The notes under the pieces are model-generated. The model was given only the letters and a program-made list of their open reading frames with translations. It ran no database searches and was not told the DNA's origin. Below are positions 1 to 7,926 of a stretch of 64,000 bases of DNA, piece by piece (position 1 is the stretch's first letter; the number at the start of each line of letters is the position of its first letter). A program made the position numbers and the translations under genes. This DNA is from Actinoplanes sp. NBC_00393 (GTDB lineage Bacteria; Actinomycetota; Actinomycetes; Mycobacteriales; Micromonosporaceae): NCBI RefSeq assembly GCF_036053395.1, contig NZ_CP107942.1, positions 186,001 to 250,000 on the forward strand, written 5' to 3'.

Positions 1-1208
1 GCGTCCCAGCTGGTGGCCGGTTCGCCGAGGCGGACGGTGTGTAGGGCGAGCAGGGCGCCGGCAGTCCCGTCCAGCAACTCGTGAACCCCAGCGGTGATGG
101 ACGCCAGCTGAGCGGTGAGTTGGGCGGCGAGCACCGGAAGGCGGGCGGCGAGTTGGGTTGCCCGGTCGGGATCGCTGCTGCTGGTGGCCATGCGGTGGGC
201 GGACTGCAGCAGCCCGGCTTTGCCGTGACACAGTCCAAGTTCTGGCAGCCGAGCCAGTTGGGTCGGATCGCGGAGGGTAGCCAGCATCGCGGTCTCGGCG
301 CGGCGCCGTCGTACGCTGTCGCCGAGGGCGATGCCGGCGAGTTGTTGGGCGCGGGCTGTGCCTGCGGTGCCGTAGCACCAGGACGGCCGGTGCCGCAGCG
401 GCGTGCCGGCGGCGTCGGTGACGAATCCCGGCCACCACGATTCCCCACCTGTTTCGTGGCGATGCTCGTCGGTCCAAGCGCACAGCTCAGCGATCGCATC
501 CACCACGGCGGGAGCGCCTTCAGTGTGGATGGCGGCGAGCGAGAGCAGGGCGATGACGGCGCTGATGCCGTGGGCGACGCCGAGGTTGCCGTGCCCGTGC
601 GGGTACCGTGGGTCGGCGGTGCCGGCAAGCCCGGATGCCAGCCACCACGGTGGTCGCCCTGGTGGCGTGCTGCCGGGTAGTCGGTAGGTGAGACGGATCA
701 GGTACGCGAGGACGTCGCGGGTAATCGGGTGCTCGGGGTGGCGGTGCAGGTGGTAGACGCCGAGCCCAGTCAGGCCGTGGATCAGGTCAAATTCGTGCAT
801 TGGCAGGGGCTCGCCGCGGTGAATCCGTGCGTACGCCTCGTCGAGTCGTGCTCGGGTGATGGCGATCGTTTTGTCATCCAAGGTTCGCCGGGCGCGGGCG
901 TAGCCGCCGAGTGCGCTTGCGGTGTGCAACACGAAGGCCAGCGCCGGTACGCCGTGATACAGGTTCGCGTTAGCGCCGGCGCTGATCTGGCCGGCTGCTG
1001 CGCGGAGCCAGTGGTGGGCGGCGGCTTCGGGACCGTGCCCGGAGACGGCGCGTTCGATGTGCAGAAGGGCGATGCCGACGGCCCCGCCGGCGAGTGACTG
1101 AGGCCCGTTCCGAGGATCGGATGTCGCGCTGAGGATTGCCGGGTCGGCGAGGCCAGCGGCGAACGCGTCAACGATCTGCGGATCGACGGTAGGCATTGTC
1201 TCGTTCAC
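1..1208 (-). CDS. LanC-like lanthionine cyclase (C-terminus beyond window)
   Basis: Zinc enzyme that would close thioether rings by adding Cys thiols to dehydroalanine/dehydrobutyrine in the lanthipeptide. Reading the minus strand gives about 402 residues with the LanC signatures in order: GVAHGIS, SWCYGTAG (first zinc Cys) and LCHGKAG (second zinc Cys and His). All three zinc ligands are present. The frame is open to the window edge, so only the extreme C-terminus is missing. Start chosen at GTG 1208, with AGGAG about 7 bases upstream; this GTG overlaps the TGA stop of the dehydratase gene (GTGA), so the two are translationally coupled. It is the last visible gene of the cluster. Confidence 0.9.
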   Translation of the reverse strand, partial: MNETMPTVDPQIVDAFAAGLADPAILSATSDPRNGPQSLAGGAVGIALLHIERAVSGHGPEAAAHHWLRAAAGQISAGANANLYHGVPALAFVLHTASALGGYARARRTLDDKTIAITRARLDEAYARIHRGEPLPMHEFDLIHGLTGLGVYHLHRHPEHPITRDVLAYLIRLTYRLPGSTPPGRPPWWLASGLAGTADPRYPHGHGNLGVAHGISAVIALLSLAAIHTEGAPAVVDAIAELCAWTDEHRHETGGESWWPGFVTDAAGTPLRHRPSWCYGTAGTARAQQLAGIALGDSVRRRRAETAMLATLRDPTQLARLPELGLCHGKAGLLQSAHRMATSSSDPDRATQLAARLPVLAAQLTAQLASITAGVHELLDGTAGALLALHTVRLGEPATSWD

Positions 1209-4159
1209 CGGCTACTCCTGGCTCGGGTGCTCCAGCTCAGCGCGGCGGCGCGGGCCAGGTGCAGGCAGGCGCGTTCGCTGTCCAGGTCGGGACCCATAAC
1301 GCGGGCGTGATGCAGGTGCAGCAAGTCGGGTAGCAGGTCCGTGGTGGCGGTCCCGGTGCCGGAGAGTATGTCGCGGTAGGTGCCGAGCGTTATCTGTCGG
1401 CGCCGCCAGGCCTTGCGGACCTCCGGAAGCGCGGTCAGGCCGCATGGCCCTGCCAACTCGATGGCCTGGTCGTAGACCGCACGGTTTGGTGCTGGCCGGT
1501 GGGTACGGGTGTGGCCGATGAGCCAGCGCGCCGCCTCGCTGGGGTCGCCGATCAGCGCCGTCGTGATGTCGAGCAGGCTGGCGGCGGTCAGCGCCTGCGG
1601 ATCTGATCCGCGCCGGGCGGCTGCTAGTTGGGTGAGTGCTGCTGCGGAGTCGGCCGCGAATACGGCCTCGGCAGCCGGGTAGGCGACTGGTCCGCCGAAG
1701 CGAGCTGTCTCGGGAAAGTCGGTGTCCCACTGGACCCGGCATGTCACGTCAGCGTCGCGCAGCTGCTCCGTCCATCCGGTGATCGTCGTCGTGGACAGGG
1801 TGCCCGTGATCCGTAGTCGCAGGTGTGGCTCCGGGTCGCTGTACCGCTGTATCCACCACTTGGCGCCGTACGGCAGCTGGGCGAGCAACGCCGGCAGGTG
1901 GTCCAGCAGAATGGTGTTCTGCCGGCCCGGCACGGTGTAGATCTTGAGGTAATGCCGGTTGATGCTTCCGGGGAAGCTGCCGTGCCGGCGGACGTCGATG
2001 ATGTGGTCGGGCAGTCGAGGTGCGGGTAGCGGGGGAGTGGTGGCGGCCAGTGGGATGACGATCTCGTGCGCGTGCCCGTTGATCCAGTCGGAGGCGTCGG
2101 CGGGCGGAGCGGCGTGCAGGACGGCGCGGTCGGTGCGGTCGAGGTGGTCACGCAGCAGTGCTTCGTGGGCGGGCTCGCGCAGGTCGAGCGTGATTTGTTG
2201 ATCGCTGCCACCGAGTGACAACCGATCCGGGCAGCCGGTGGCCTCGCGCCAGTCGGCCAGGGCCGACGTGCAGGCTGGCGAGCCAGACAAATCGGCTCTC
2301 GTCAGCAGCCACCGTGCCGGGGCGAGGACCGTGCGGCCGTACCGAAGCGACGGGAGGAACGGAAGGTCGCGGGTTGCCGGTCCCCAGTCGAGCGGCGTGC
2401 ATTGGTTCATAAAGGCGGTGGGCGCTTCGGCGAGGAAGCGGACGAGTGGCAGCGTGCGCTGCACGGGTTCGACCGCGTTGACCGGTACCGGCTGGACGGG
2501 GCGCCGCCGGGACATCGAAATCAGGTAAAGGCGGTCGGCGTCGGCGGTGACCGCGATGTCGTCCAGCTCGATGACGTCGGGGGCGTTGCCGATGTATTCA
2601 CCGATCGAGACCAGGAACGGAAGTACGCGCGGGGATCGCGCTACGTCCTGCGTACTGATGTATCTCGTTGCGGCCGAGAGTTGGGCGATCAGCGCGCCTT
2701 CCACTGCGGCCGGCGTGCCGGCCGCGTAGGCAATGGCCATCCGCTGCCGGTCGGCGGCATCAGGCAGATCGAGGAACCGGCCTGTGGTGCTGCCGGCGTG
2801 CCGGGACACCCGAACGACAGACAGACGGAAGTCGCCGGCCTGGATCGCCTCCATCGTTGGCGCGTGCACACGTACCGTGAGTTCGGTCGTGGGTTGCGGC
2901 GCTTCAGACAACTGATCGCCGACCAATGCGGCCACGGCATCGTCGTCCAGCGCCACTTCTTGCTGCCTGCGCAGGGCGGCGCGTTGCGCGAGAGCGAGCA
3001 GAGCACGGTCGCGGTCGGTCAGTGCGGGCGCCGGCGCGGGCGGTGTGCCGGTGAATCCGTGCGGGTAGCCGAGGCCGATCTCGGCGTCGACGGCGTCGCG
3101 GACCGGGACCAGGGCGTGCAGGCCGTAGCGTTCGAGGAATCGTAGGTGCCAGGCCGCCCAGCCGATGGTGGCGGGCCGAGCGAGGCGCACCAGCGCGGTG
3201 GCAGCGCGACACGCTTCAGACGTCACCGTCCGTGGCACCGTGACGTCGCAGTCTGCGCGCAGGTCAACACCGGCTGGCTCACCGATAGTGGCCGTGATTG
3301 CCTGGCGGCGATACGCCGCTGCGTCGACGTTGATCGAGGCATCGTGATGGACGCGTTGGGCGCGAAGGCTCCGTAGCGTGTCGGCGGGTTCGCCAGGCAG
3401 CCCTTCGAGTTGGGTCACGACGGCGGTCAGGGGATCGGTGACGATCGTGGGTGGCCGCAGGTTGGTCAACAGCAGTTGCTGTCGGACGAGTTGTTCCACC
3501 AGGCGATCTGCGGCGGCCGGTGCGGCGCCGGTTTCGGCGACGAGTTTGGCGGTGAGATCGCCCCAGCTGATCGGGTCTGTGGCCAAGGCGAGCGCGGACC
3601 GCACCGGAGCGGTGGCGCGAACTCGTAGATGCACGGGTGCGCCGTCAGGCCGTTCGCCGGCGCGATGCTCCAGCAGGGCATGCGCGCCGCGCTGGACGAC
3701 GAGGTTGTTGGCACGGATTTGCAAGTGCGGCCGCAGGCTCGGATCGGCTTCGAGTTCATCAATTCGCGTCGTCAGCCAGGCCGACGGTATCCGCGCCATC
3801 GGGCGATGGTTGACGCCGAGTCGGGCGGTGCCGGTCGCTGCGACGCTGGCGGGAGCGACTCCGGCGAACAATCCGTAAGGCGTGGCGCGGGTGGTGGCTC
3901 GCAGCAGATACCGCATCACCGCGAGCACCACGCCGCGTGTATCCCGCTCGGAGACCGACATGGTCAAGACGGTGTCGACGCGGGCGCTAAGATCGGGGCT
4001 GGCCTGCCGGAGAGCGCCGGCAAAGCCGGAGATCTGCAGCGTCCGGGACAGCCACGGCCGCCACGTTGCTGCGCTGTTCAAGTCTGGCCATGCGCCGATC
4101 TGGTCGATGCAGCAGACCGCGACGCGTGCCAGCAGTGCGTCTTCCAGGCATCGGTACAT
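1205..4159 (-). CDS. LanB-type lantibiotic dehydratase, full length
   Basis: Dehydrates Ser/Thr of the precursor, in characterised class I LanBs by glutamylation from Glu-tRNA followed by elimination. At 984 residues it has the usual size of a full LanB: a large N-terminal glutamylation region (an RYLLRATTRATPYGLFAG stretch lies near residue 90) and a C-terminal SpaB_C elimination domain recognisable around residues 735-800 (LKIYTVPG, then WWIQRYSDPEPHLRLR). The ATG at 4159 has a strong GGGAGG six bases upstream. It sits 58 bases after the precursor gene, with a hairpin between, and overlaps lanC by 3 bases. Full length and two-domain, so not a split thiopeptide-type dehydratase. Confidence 0.92.
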   Translation of the reverse strand: MYRCLEDALLARVAVCCIDQIGAWPDLNSAATWRPWLSRTLQISGFAGALRQASPDLSARVDTVLTMSVSERDTRGVVLAVMRYLLRATTRATPYGLFAGVAPASVAATGTARLGVNHRPMARIPSAWLTTRIDELEADPSLRPHLQIRANNLVVQRGAHALLEHRAGERPDGAPVHLRVRATAPVRSALALATDPISWGDLTAKLVAETGAAPAAADRLVEQLVRQQLLLTNLRPPTIVTDPLTAVVTQLEGLPGEPADTLRSLRAQRVHHDASINVDAAAYRRQAITATIGEPAGVDLRADCDVTVPRTVTSEACRAATALVRLARPATIGWAAWHLRFLERYGLHALVPVRDAVDAEIGLGYPHGFTGTPPAPAPALTDRDRALLALAQRAALRRQQEVALDDDAVAALVGDQLSEAPQPTTELTVRVHAPTMEAIQAGDFRLSVVRVSRHAGSTTGRFLDLPDAADRQRMAIAYAAGTPAAVEGALIAQLSAATRYISTQDVARSPRVLPFLVSIGEYIGNAPDVIELDDIAVTADADRLYLISMSRRRPVQPVPVNAVEPVQRTLPLVRFLAEAPTAFMNQCTPLDWGPATRDLPFLPSLRYGRTVLAPARWLLTRADLSGSPACTSALADWREATGCPDRLSLGGSDQQITLDLREPAHEALLRDHLDRTDRAVLHAAPPADASDWINGHAHEIVIPLAATTPPLPAPRLPDHIIDVRRHGSFPGSINRHYLKIYTVPGRQNTILLDHLPALLAQLPYGAKWWIQRYSDPEPHLRLRITGTLSTTTITGWTEQLRDADVTCRVQWDTDFPETARFGGPVAYPAAEAVFAADSAAALTQLAAARRGSDPQALTAASLLDITTALIGDPSEAARWLIGHTRTHRPAPNRAVYDQAIELAGPCGLTALPEVRKAWRRRQITLGTYRDILSGTGTATTDLLPDLLHLHHARVMGPDLDSERACLHLARAAALSWSTRARSSR

Positions 4160-4179
4160 GCCGTACCTCCCGAAGTCTG

Positions 4180-4211
4180 CCCTGGCCCAGGGCTGCGACC
4201 CCGGGCCAGGG
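4180..4211 (-). terminator. Hairpin between precursor and dehydratase genes
   Basis: A perfect 9-bp GC stem (CCCTGGCCC at 4180-4188 with GGGCCAGGG at 4203-4211) and a 14-base loop lie in the 58-base gap between the precursor and lanB. There is no U-run. Position suggests a partial terminator or mRNA 3' stabiliser, letting the precursor transcript outnumber the enzyme transcript, as is common for RiPP operons. The function is inferred. Confidence 0.55.
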
Positions 4212-4217
4212 ACGCGA

Positions 4218-4391
4218 TCATCCGCAGCTGGTGCAGGCCGACTGGCAGGTTGACCCGCAGCCGTCGTTGGTCGCGTAGATGAGGTGCTTGACGGTGTCGC
4301 CGGCCTCGACGAACTCGATGTCGAGTTCGAAGTCCTCGGCCGCGACGGGCGCAGGCTGCGGGGCGGGGGGATCGGTGAGCTGGATGGTCAC
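4218..4391 (-). CDS. FxLD-family lanthipeptide precursor
   Basis: Small peptide of 57 residues. Residues 21-24 are the FELD leader motif that names the FxLD family, followed by IEFVEAG. The C-terminal half carries Thr33, Thr41, Ser47, Thr48, Ser51, Thr54 and Ser55 as dehydration candidates and Cys45, Cys49, Cys53 and Cys56 as ring thiols, ending CTSCG. An Asn-Asp-Gly (42-44) precedes the first Cys. The GTG start at 4391 was chosen because GGAGG lies 5 bases upstream; a longer frame reaching 4490 has no such site. Placed between its methyltransferase (upstream) and its dehydratase (downstream). The leader cleavage site is not evident. Confidence 0.88.
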   Translation of the reverse strand: MTIQLTDPPAPQPAPVAAEDFELDIEFVEAGDTVKHLIYATNDGCGSTCQSACTSCG

Positions 4392-4441
4392 AACAACCTC
4401 CTGCAAGAGAGATGTGGTTCCTCCGGGAATTCCGGAAGCCT

Positions 4442-5656
4442 TCAGGACCAGGTGACGGCGAGGGTGCCGTGCCGCTTGACTGTGTTCCACCCGGCCGGCC
4501 CGGTCGCGTCAGCGCCAGCCGGGTGATACGCGATGTGCGCCGAGCCGCGCAGGAAATGGTCGCGGGCCCAGTCGCGGATCAGCTCGAGGAGCCGGTTGGC
4601 GACCTGTTCGGCGTCCGGTCCGTGGGCGATCACGCCGGTCTCGTAGCCGCTGCTGGTCTGCGGGTTGGTGCGTTTGGTGCGGTAGGCGAAGCTGCCGCCT
4701 GCGATGAGCACCGGTACGCCGAGGCGCGCGCTGGGTTGGAACACGTCCTGGTCGATCATCGCTTGGCTGACGTGCAGCATTGGCATCTGAGGGCCGCCGT
4801 TGGTGAGCAGGAACAGTTGCAGCTCGTCGGGCATGTCGAAGGCGGTGCCGGACCAGCGTTCGATGCCCGGTTCGTGGATGGCCTTGCGCAGCGCCGGTAT
4901 GTCGAACCGGGCCTGCTGCTGCGGGTCGAGCCGCAAAGCGACGTCCGGGGTGATCGCGACGAGCTGTTCCTGCGTGGCGCCGTCACCCTGCATTGGCACG
5001 AACGCGCCGAGCCGGTAGCTGGCCGCGGTCAGCACCGAGCTGCCCGGAGCGCGGTCGAAGGCGATGATCCGGGTGATGCCGGCGAAGCGCAGCGGGACCA
5101 CGATCCTGCCGGTCTCGGTGAGCTGTTCGATCCAGGCGGGCGGGATGTCCCACGCGCCCACGGTGACGATGATCCGGTCGAACGGGGCGTGGTCGGGCAC
5201 GCCGTGTTCGGCGTCGGCGGTGACGACGCTGACCCGGCCGTAACCTGACTGCCTCAGGTAGGCAGCTGCCCGGGCGGTGATGTCGGCGTCGATGTCCACG
5301 GTCGTCACCCAGCCGGTCGGGCCGACCAACTCGGCGATCAGGGCCGCGTTGTAGCCGCCCGAGCCGATCTCCAGCACGTTCATGCCGGGTTCGATCTGTG
5401 TCTGTTCCAACATGGCGGCTTGGATCTCGGCGGCGGACACGACGCTGGTCTCCGTTCCGTCCGCGAGGGTTTTCGGCGCAAGGGTGACGTTCAGGTCGTA
5501 AGACCGCTCCAGCGGCTCGCCGGGTGCGAACTGGTGCCGGGGCACGGCGGCGAACGCCGCCGCCACCTCATCCGAGACGATCGCGTCCTGCTCGCGCAGC
5601 TTGACCACCATGGCCTCCCGCAACCAGCCGGCACGCTCCTCGGACTTGTTCTCCAT
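4442..5656 (-). CDS. PCMT-like methyltransferase of FxLD lanthipeptide system
   Basis: SAM-dependent O-methyltransferase of the protein-L-isoaspartate type, known as a companion of FxLD precursors. The 404-residue product has a motif I VLEIGSGGYNAALIAELVG, a VDIDADI acidic loop and the PFDRIIVTVGAWDIPPAW stretch typical of PCMTs, then a long C-terminal part shared by this subfamily. Start ATG 5656 has GGAAAGGAA upstream. The frame is open for another 96 codons upstream, covering a PWPC-type protein (next entry), so the natural product may be a fusion of about 500 residues. By analogy with other PCMT-type RiPP enzymes, the Asp-Gly of the precursor core is a plausible target (inference). Confidence 0.85.
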   Translation of the reverse strand: MENKSEERAGWLREAMVVKLREQDAIVSDEVAAAFAAVPRHQFAPGEPLERSYDLNVTLAPKTLADGTETSVVSAAEIQAAMLEQTQIEPGMNVLEIGSGGYNAALIAELVGPTGWVTTVDIDADITARAAAYLRQSGYGRVSVVTADAEHGVPDHAPFDRIIVTVGAWDIPPAWIEQLTETGRIVVPLRFAGITRIIAFDRAPGSSVLTAASYRLGAFVPMQGDGATQEQLVAITPDVALRLDPQQQARFDIPALRKAIHEPGIERWSGTAFDMPDELQLFLLTNGGPQMPMLHVSQAMIDQDVFQPSARLGVPVLIAGGSFAYRTKRTNPQTSSGYETGVIAHGPDAEQVANRLLELIRDWARDHFLRGSAHIAYHPAGADATGPAGWNTVKRHGTLAVTWS

Positions 5657-5944
5657 CTCGTTCCTTTCCGTCGCAGGCATGTGGTGATCAACGCTGGCCA
5701 GGGGAGCGCGGCGTGTCCAGGACACGAACCGCTGGTAGAGGTCGGCCGGCAACGGCTGACCGGCGGCGGCGAAGTCGTCGAGAGCGTCGTACATCTGCGC
5801 CGCTACCAAGACCCTCAGGATCGACGGGAAGGCGCGGAACTCGTGCGAGAGCGTGGCCTTGGCGTCAGCACACGGCCACGGCTTGCCGCAGACCGAGCAG
5901 TCCCAGCTCGGCCTGACCCTCGTGTGCTCCGCTCCACCGGTCAC
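5657..5944 (-). CDS. Small WxCxxCxxPWPC-motif protein, in frame with the methyltransferase
   Basis: About 96 codons from a GTG at 5944 encode a cysteine motif (WDCSVCGKPWPC) and then a helical stretch ending RFVSWTRRAP. This resembles short, often mis-named proteins found beside XRE/DUF397 genes in actinomycetes; no function is known to me. The GTG overlaps the TGA of the preceding tiny ORF (GTGA), which is strong evidence for a real start. No stop codon separates it from the methyltransferase at 5656, so translation from here gives one about 500-residue protein. Either a true fusion, or the original stop was lost and the methyltransferase keeps its own internal start. Confidence 0.6.
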
Positions 5945-6087
5945 TCCGGCGCCCGAAACAACGTGGCGGTGCTTCCGTGGGTCGGACACTCCAGTGAGAC
6001 GCCGCAGACAGTGCACCATCGATGCCTGGCAGTGGTGGTGACACAGCCTGCCAGGTAGCCCAGCAGCAACGCCGCGATCCCCGCCAT
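5941..6087 (-). CDS. 48-residue small membrane-anchored Cys protein
   Basis: ATG 6087 follows an AGGA-containing site about 7 bases upstream. The product starts MAGIAALLLGYLAGC, one short hydrophobic segment or lipoprotein-like start, then WCTVCGVSLECPTH, a small Cys cluster suited to metal binding. Its TGA stop overlaps the GTG of the PWPC protein by 3 bases, so it heads the coupled cluster. I know of no characterised homologue. Confidence 0.5.
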   Translation of the reverse strand: MAGIAALLLGYLAGCVTTTARHRWCTVCGVSLECPTHGSTATLFRAPE

Positions 6088-6177
6088 CACCGTTCCTCAC
6101 CTGGATTCCCCCGTGGCCGTCGGTCGCCGCTCGATCGCCTTGCCGTTGCCGGCGATCGCCCACGTCCGCGGATGCCG

Positions 6178-6429
6178 CTAACTCGCCTGAGCGAGCCGAA
6201 CTGGGCGAGCATTGATCAACTCAGGTCTGCTGGCGCCGGCGCGGCGTACGGGCAGCCGGAGGCTTCGCGAGAAGATCGCCACTGCGCTCTCCCGTCGCCA
6301 GCACGGCCCCGGTGCGCCGCAGGCCAGGCACCGGCCGGTGGCGCTCGAGGTGACGTGGGTGTCCAGAGTCGTCTGAGCTGCGCTCAACTGTTGCGCAGCC
6401 GACGTCGCGTAGTACGTGCTGCTCGTCAT
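6178..6429 (-). CDS. 83-residue CxxC...PGPCW protein of unknown function
   Basis: Start ATG 6429, with GGGAGAC just upstream. The product has a Ser/Thr/Ala-rich N-terminus, then GRCLACGAPGPCWRRE, similar in style to the PWPC protein downstream, then a basic tail. It is divergent from the XRE/DUF5753 regulator at 6684, a common arrangement in actinomycetes. Function unknown; a structural zinc site is an inference from the cysteines. Confidence 0.55.
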   Translation of the reverse strand: MTSSTYYATSAAQQLSAAQTTLDTHVTSSATGRCLACGAPGPCWRRESAVAIFSRSLRLPVRRAGASRPELINARPVRLAQAS

Positions 6430-6683
6430 CTCGGTCTCCCGGCTGTATGACGTTCCGATCTTCGGCTGGCCGGCTGTGCGGCACACAATCACGATTGCGC
6501 AAGCGGAGACGGGTGGGAATCCTTACTTGCGATTCGACCATTCGTACCTACTTACGGTCCGACTCTGCGCTGAACTGCGATTATGCGTACGTCGCCGGAT
6601 TCTGCCGGTATTGCTCACGGCGTTCGCGAGTTACAGTCAGCCCATCGAATAGACACCACGTCTAACGTGTTGTGCGGAGGTCG
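6430..6683. promoter_or_regulatory. Divergent control region with imperfect palindrome
   Basis: The gap between the minus-strand Cys protein and the plus-strand regulator. At about 6654-6674 there is an imperfect inverted repeat (ACACCACGT, then ACGTGTTGT after two bases and A), just upstream of the regulator's GGAGG at 6676-6680. It could be an autoregulatory operator. No confident -35/-10 pair is visible. Confidence 0.3.
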
Positions 6684-7574
6684 ATGGTGACCGTACCGAG
6701 CCCATTTGTGCGCCGTCATTGGCTCGCAAGGGAGATCCGTCGGCTGCGTCACGAACATGCCTGCTCCGGCGACCAACTCGCGGAGGCCGCGGGGATTCCC
6801 CGGCATCAGCTCCGCGATCTGGAGAACGGACGCAAAGGCCCGGACATCGACGTTGTCGCCGCTGTCTGCGATTACTTGAGCGTCGGTTCGCGCCGACGCG
6901 AGGAAATCATGCACGCCGCGGCCGATGGCTGGAGTGTCGGCTGGTGGGAGGCTTGCGCAGCTCGTATGGGACACCGGCAAGCGCGTTACGCCGACCTGGA
7001 GAGCGGCACCCAGGCCATCGAGGAGTACGCCCTCGGGCTCATCCCAGGCCTGCTGCAAACGGCGGACTTCGCGAGCGCCCGGATGCGCAGCGACCCGGCC
7101 CGTCAGACCGCCGACTTCGATCCCGACGCCGCCGTGGCAGCGCGAGCACATCGGCAACGGCTCCTGCTGGCTGAATCGGGTCCGCGATACGACTTGGTGC
7201 TTGACGAGTTCGCGGTCCGGCGTTGTGCGGCCGACCCTGCCGTCGTGGCCGCCCAACTGCGTCACATCGCTGACCTCTGCGCTCGGCACCCGTCCATCAC
7301 CGTACGGATCCTGCCGATCGACGCCCCGATAAAGGGACACCGTGCGCCACGATCGGCGTACTCCATCTACCGCTACCGCGACGAACACGGCACCCTCGCC
7401 GTAGCCGTGGACACTCTGACGACCGACCTCGTTCTCACCGAACTCGCCGACGTCGACGCCTACCTCAGCCTGCACAGCCGGCTCAAGGCTGCCGCCCTGA
7501 CGCCGCGCGCCTCGATGCAGATGCTGGCCACCATCGCCCCACGGCTTTGCCCGACGGAAGGAGCAGCGGCATGA
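6684..7574 (+). CDS. XRE-family regulator with DUF5753 domain
   Basis: N-terminal helix-turn-helix (about residues 8-65: ARE-IRRLRHEHACSGDQLAEAAGIPRHQLRDLENGRKGP) and a C-terminal DUF5753 region with the family sequence IEEYALGLIPGLLQTADFA, followed by R-rich and LVLDEFAVRR stretches. This is the Scr1/BldB-partner-like class of actinobacterial DNA-binding proteins. GGAGG at 6676-6680 serves either ATG 6684 (spacing 3) or GTG 6687 (spacing 6); the choice is open. The stop overlaps the DUF397 start (ATGA), making the usual regulator/DUF397 couple. Confidence 0.85.
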   Translation: MVTVPSPFVRRHWLAREIRRLRHEHACSGDQLAEAAGIPRHQLRDLENGRKGPDIDVVAAVCDYLSVGSRRREEIMHAAADGWSVGWWEACAARMGHRQARYADLESGTQAIEEYALGLIPGLLQTADFASARMRSDPARQTADFDPDAAVAARAHRQRLLLAESGPRYDLVLDEFAVRRCAADPAVVAAQLRHIADLCARHPSITVRILPIDAPIKGHRAPRSAYSIYRYRDEHGTLAVAVDTLTTDLVLTELADVDAYLSLHSRLKAAALTPRASMQMLATIAPRLCPTEGAAA

Positions 7575-7783
7575 CCCGAGCCGCCTACACCAACTGGCGC
7601 AAGGCCACCGCCAGCGATGCCGGCGACAACTGCGTAGAAGTCGCCGTCTCGACGGACGGGGCGACCGTCGGCATGAGGGACTCCAAGAATCCTCAGGGAG
7701 CCATCCTGCAGTTCGACCAGGGCGGATGGCGAGCCTTTCTCGCTGCCGTCCGCTCCGGGGAATTCGACCCAAGGTTGCCATGA
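7571..7783 (+). CDS. DUF397 protein, partner of the DUF5753 regulator
   Basis: The 70-residue product shows the DUF397 pattern W-K-S/A-x-S...NCVEVA...VGMRDSKNPQGAILQF...W..FL..V..GEF. Start ATG 7571 overlaps the upstream stop by 4 bases and has GGAAGGAG upstream. Known pairs of this kind form a regulator and small antagonist; that role here is inferred from family and position. Confidence 0.88.
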   Translation: MTRAAYTNWRKATASDAGDNCVEVAVSTDGATVGMRDSKNPQGAILQFDQGGWRAFLAAVRSGEFDPRLP

Positions 7784-7926
7784 ACGGTTCGAATCATGCA
7801 GTGGCGCAGCCGCGGCGGTGTTGTCGGGATCGCCGATATAACGGACAATTCAGCGGCACGGAACCTCGCCGCTCACGCTAGGTTCAGCCGGATGTGGCGA
7901 GTAGTCGAGTATTGAGGGAGGTGCTG

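Noticed and set aside
7784..7926. tRNA-like GGTTCGAATC near 7789 as an attachment-site copy
   Set aside because: Only a T-loop-like word; no match to the tRNA-Leu 3' end around it and no stem partner.
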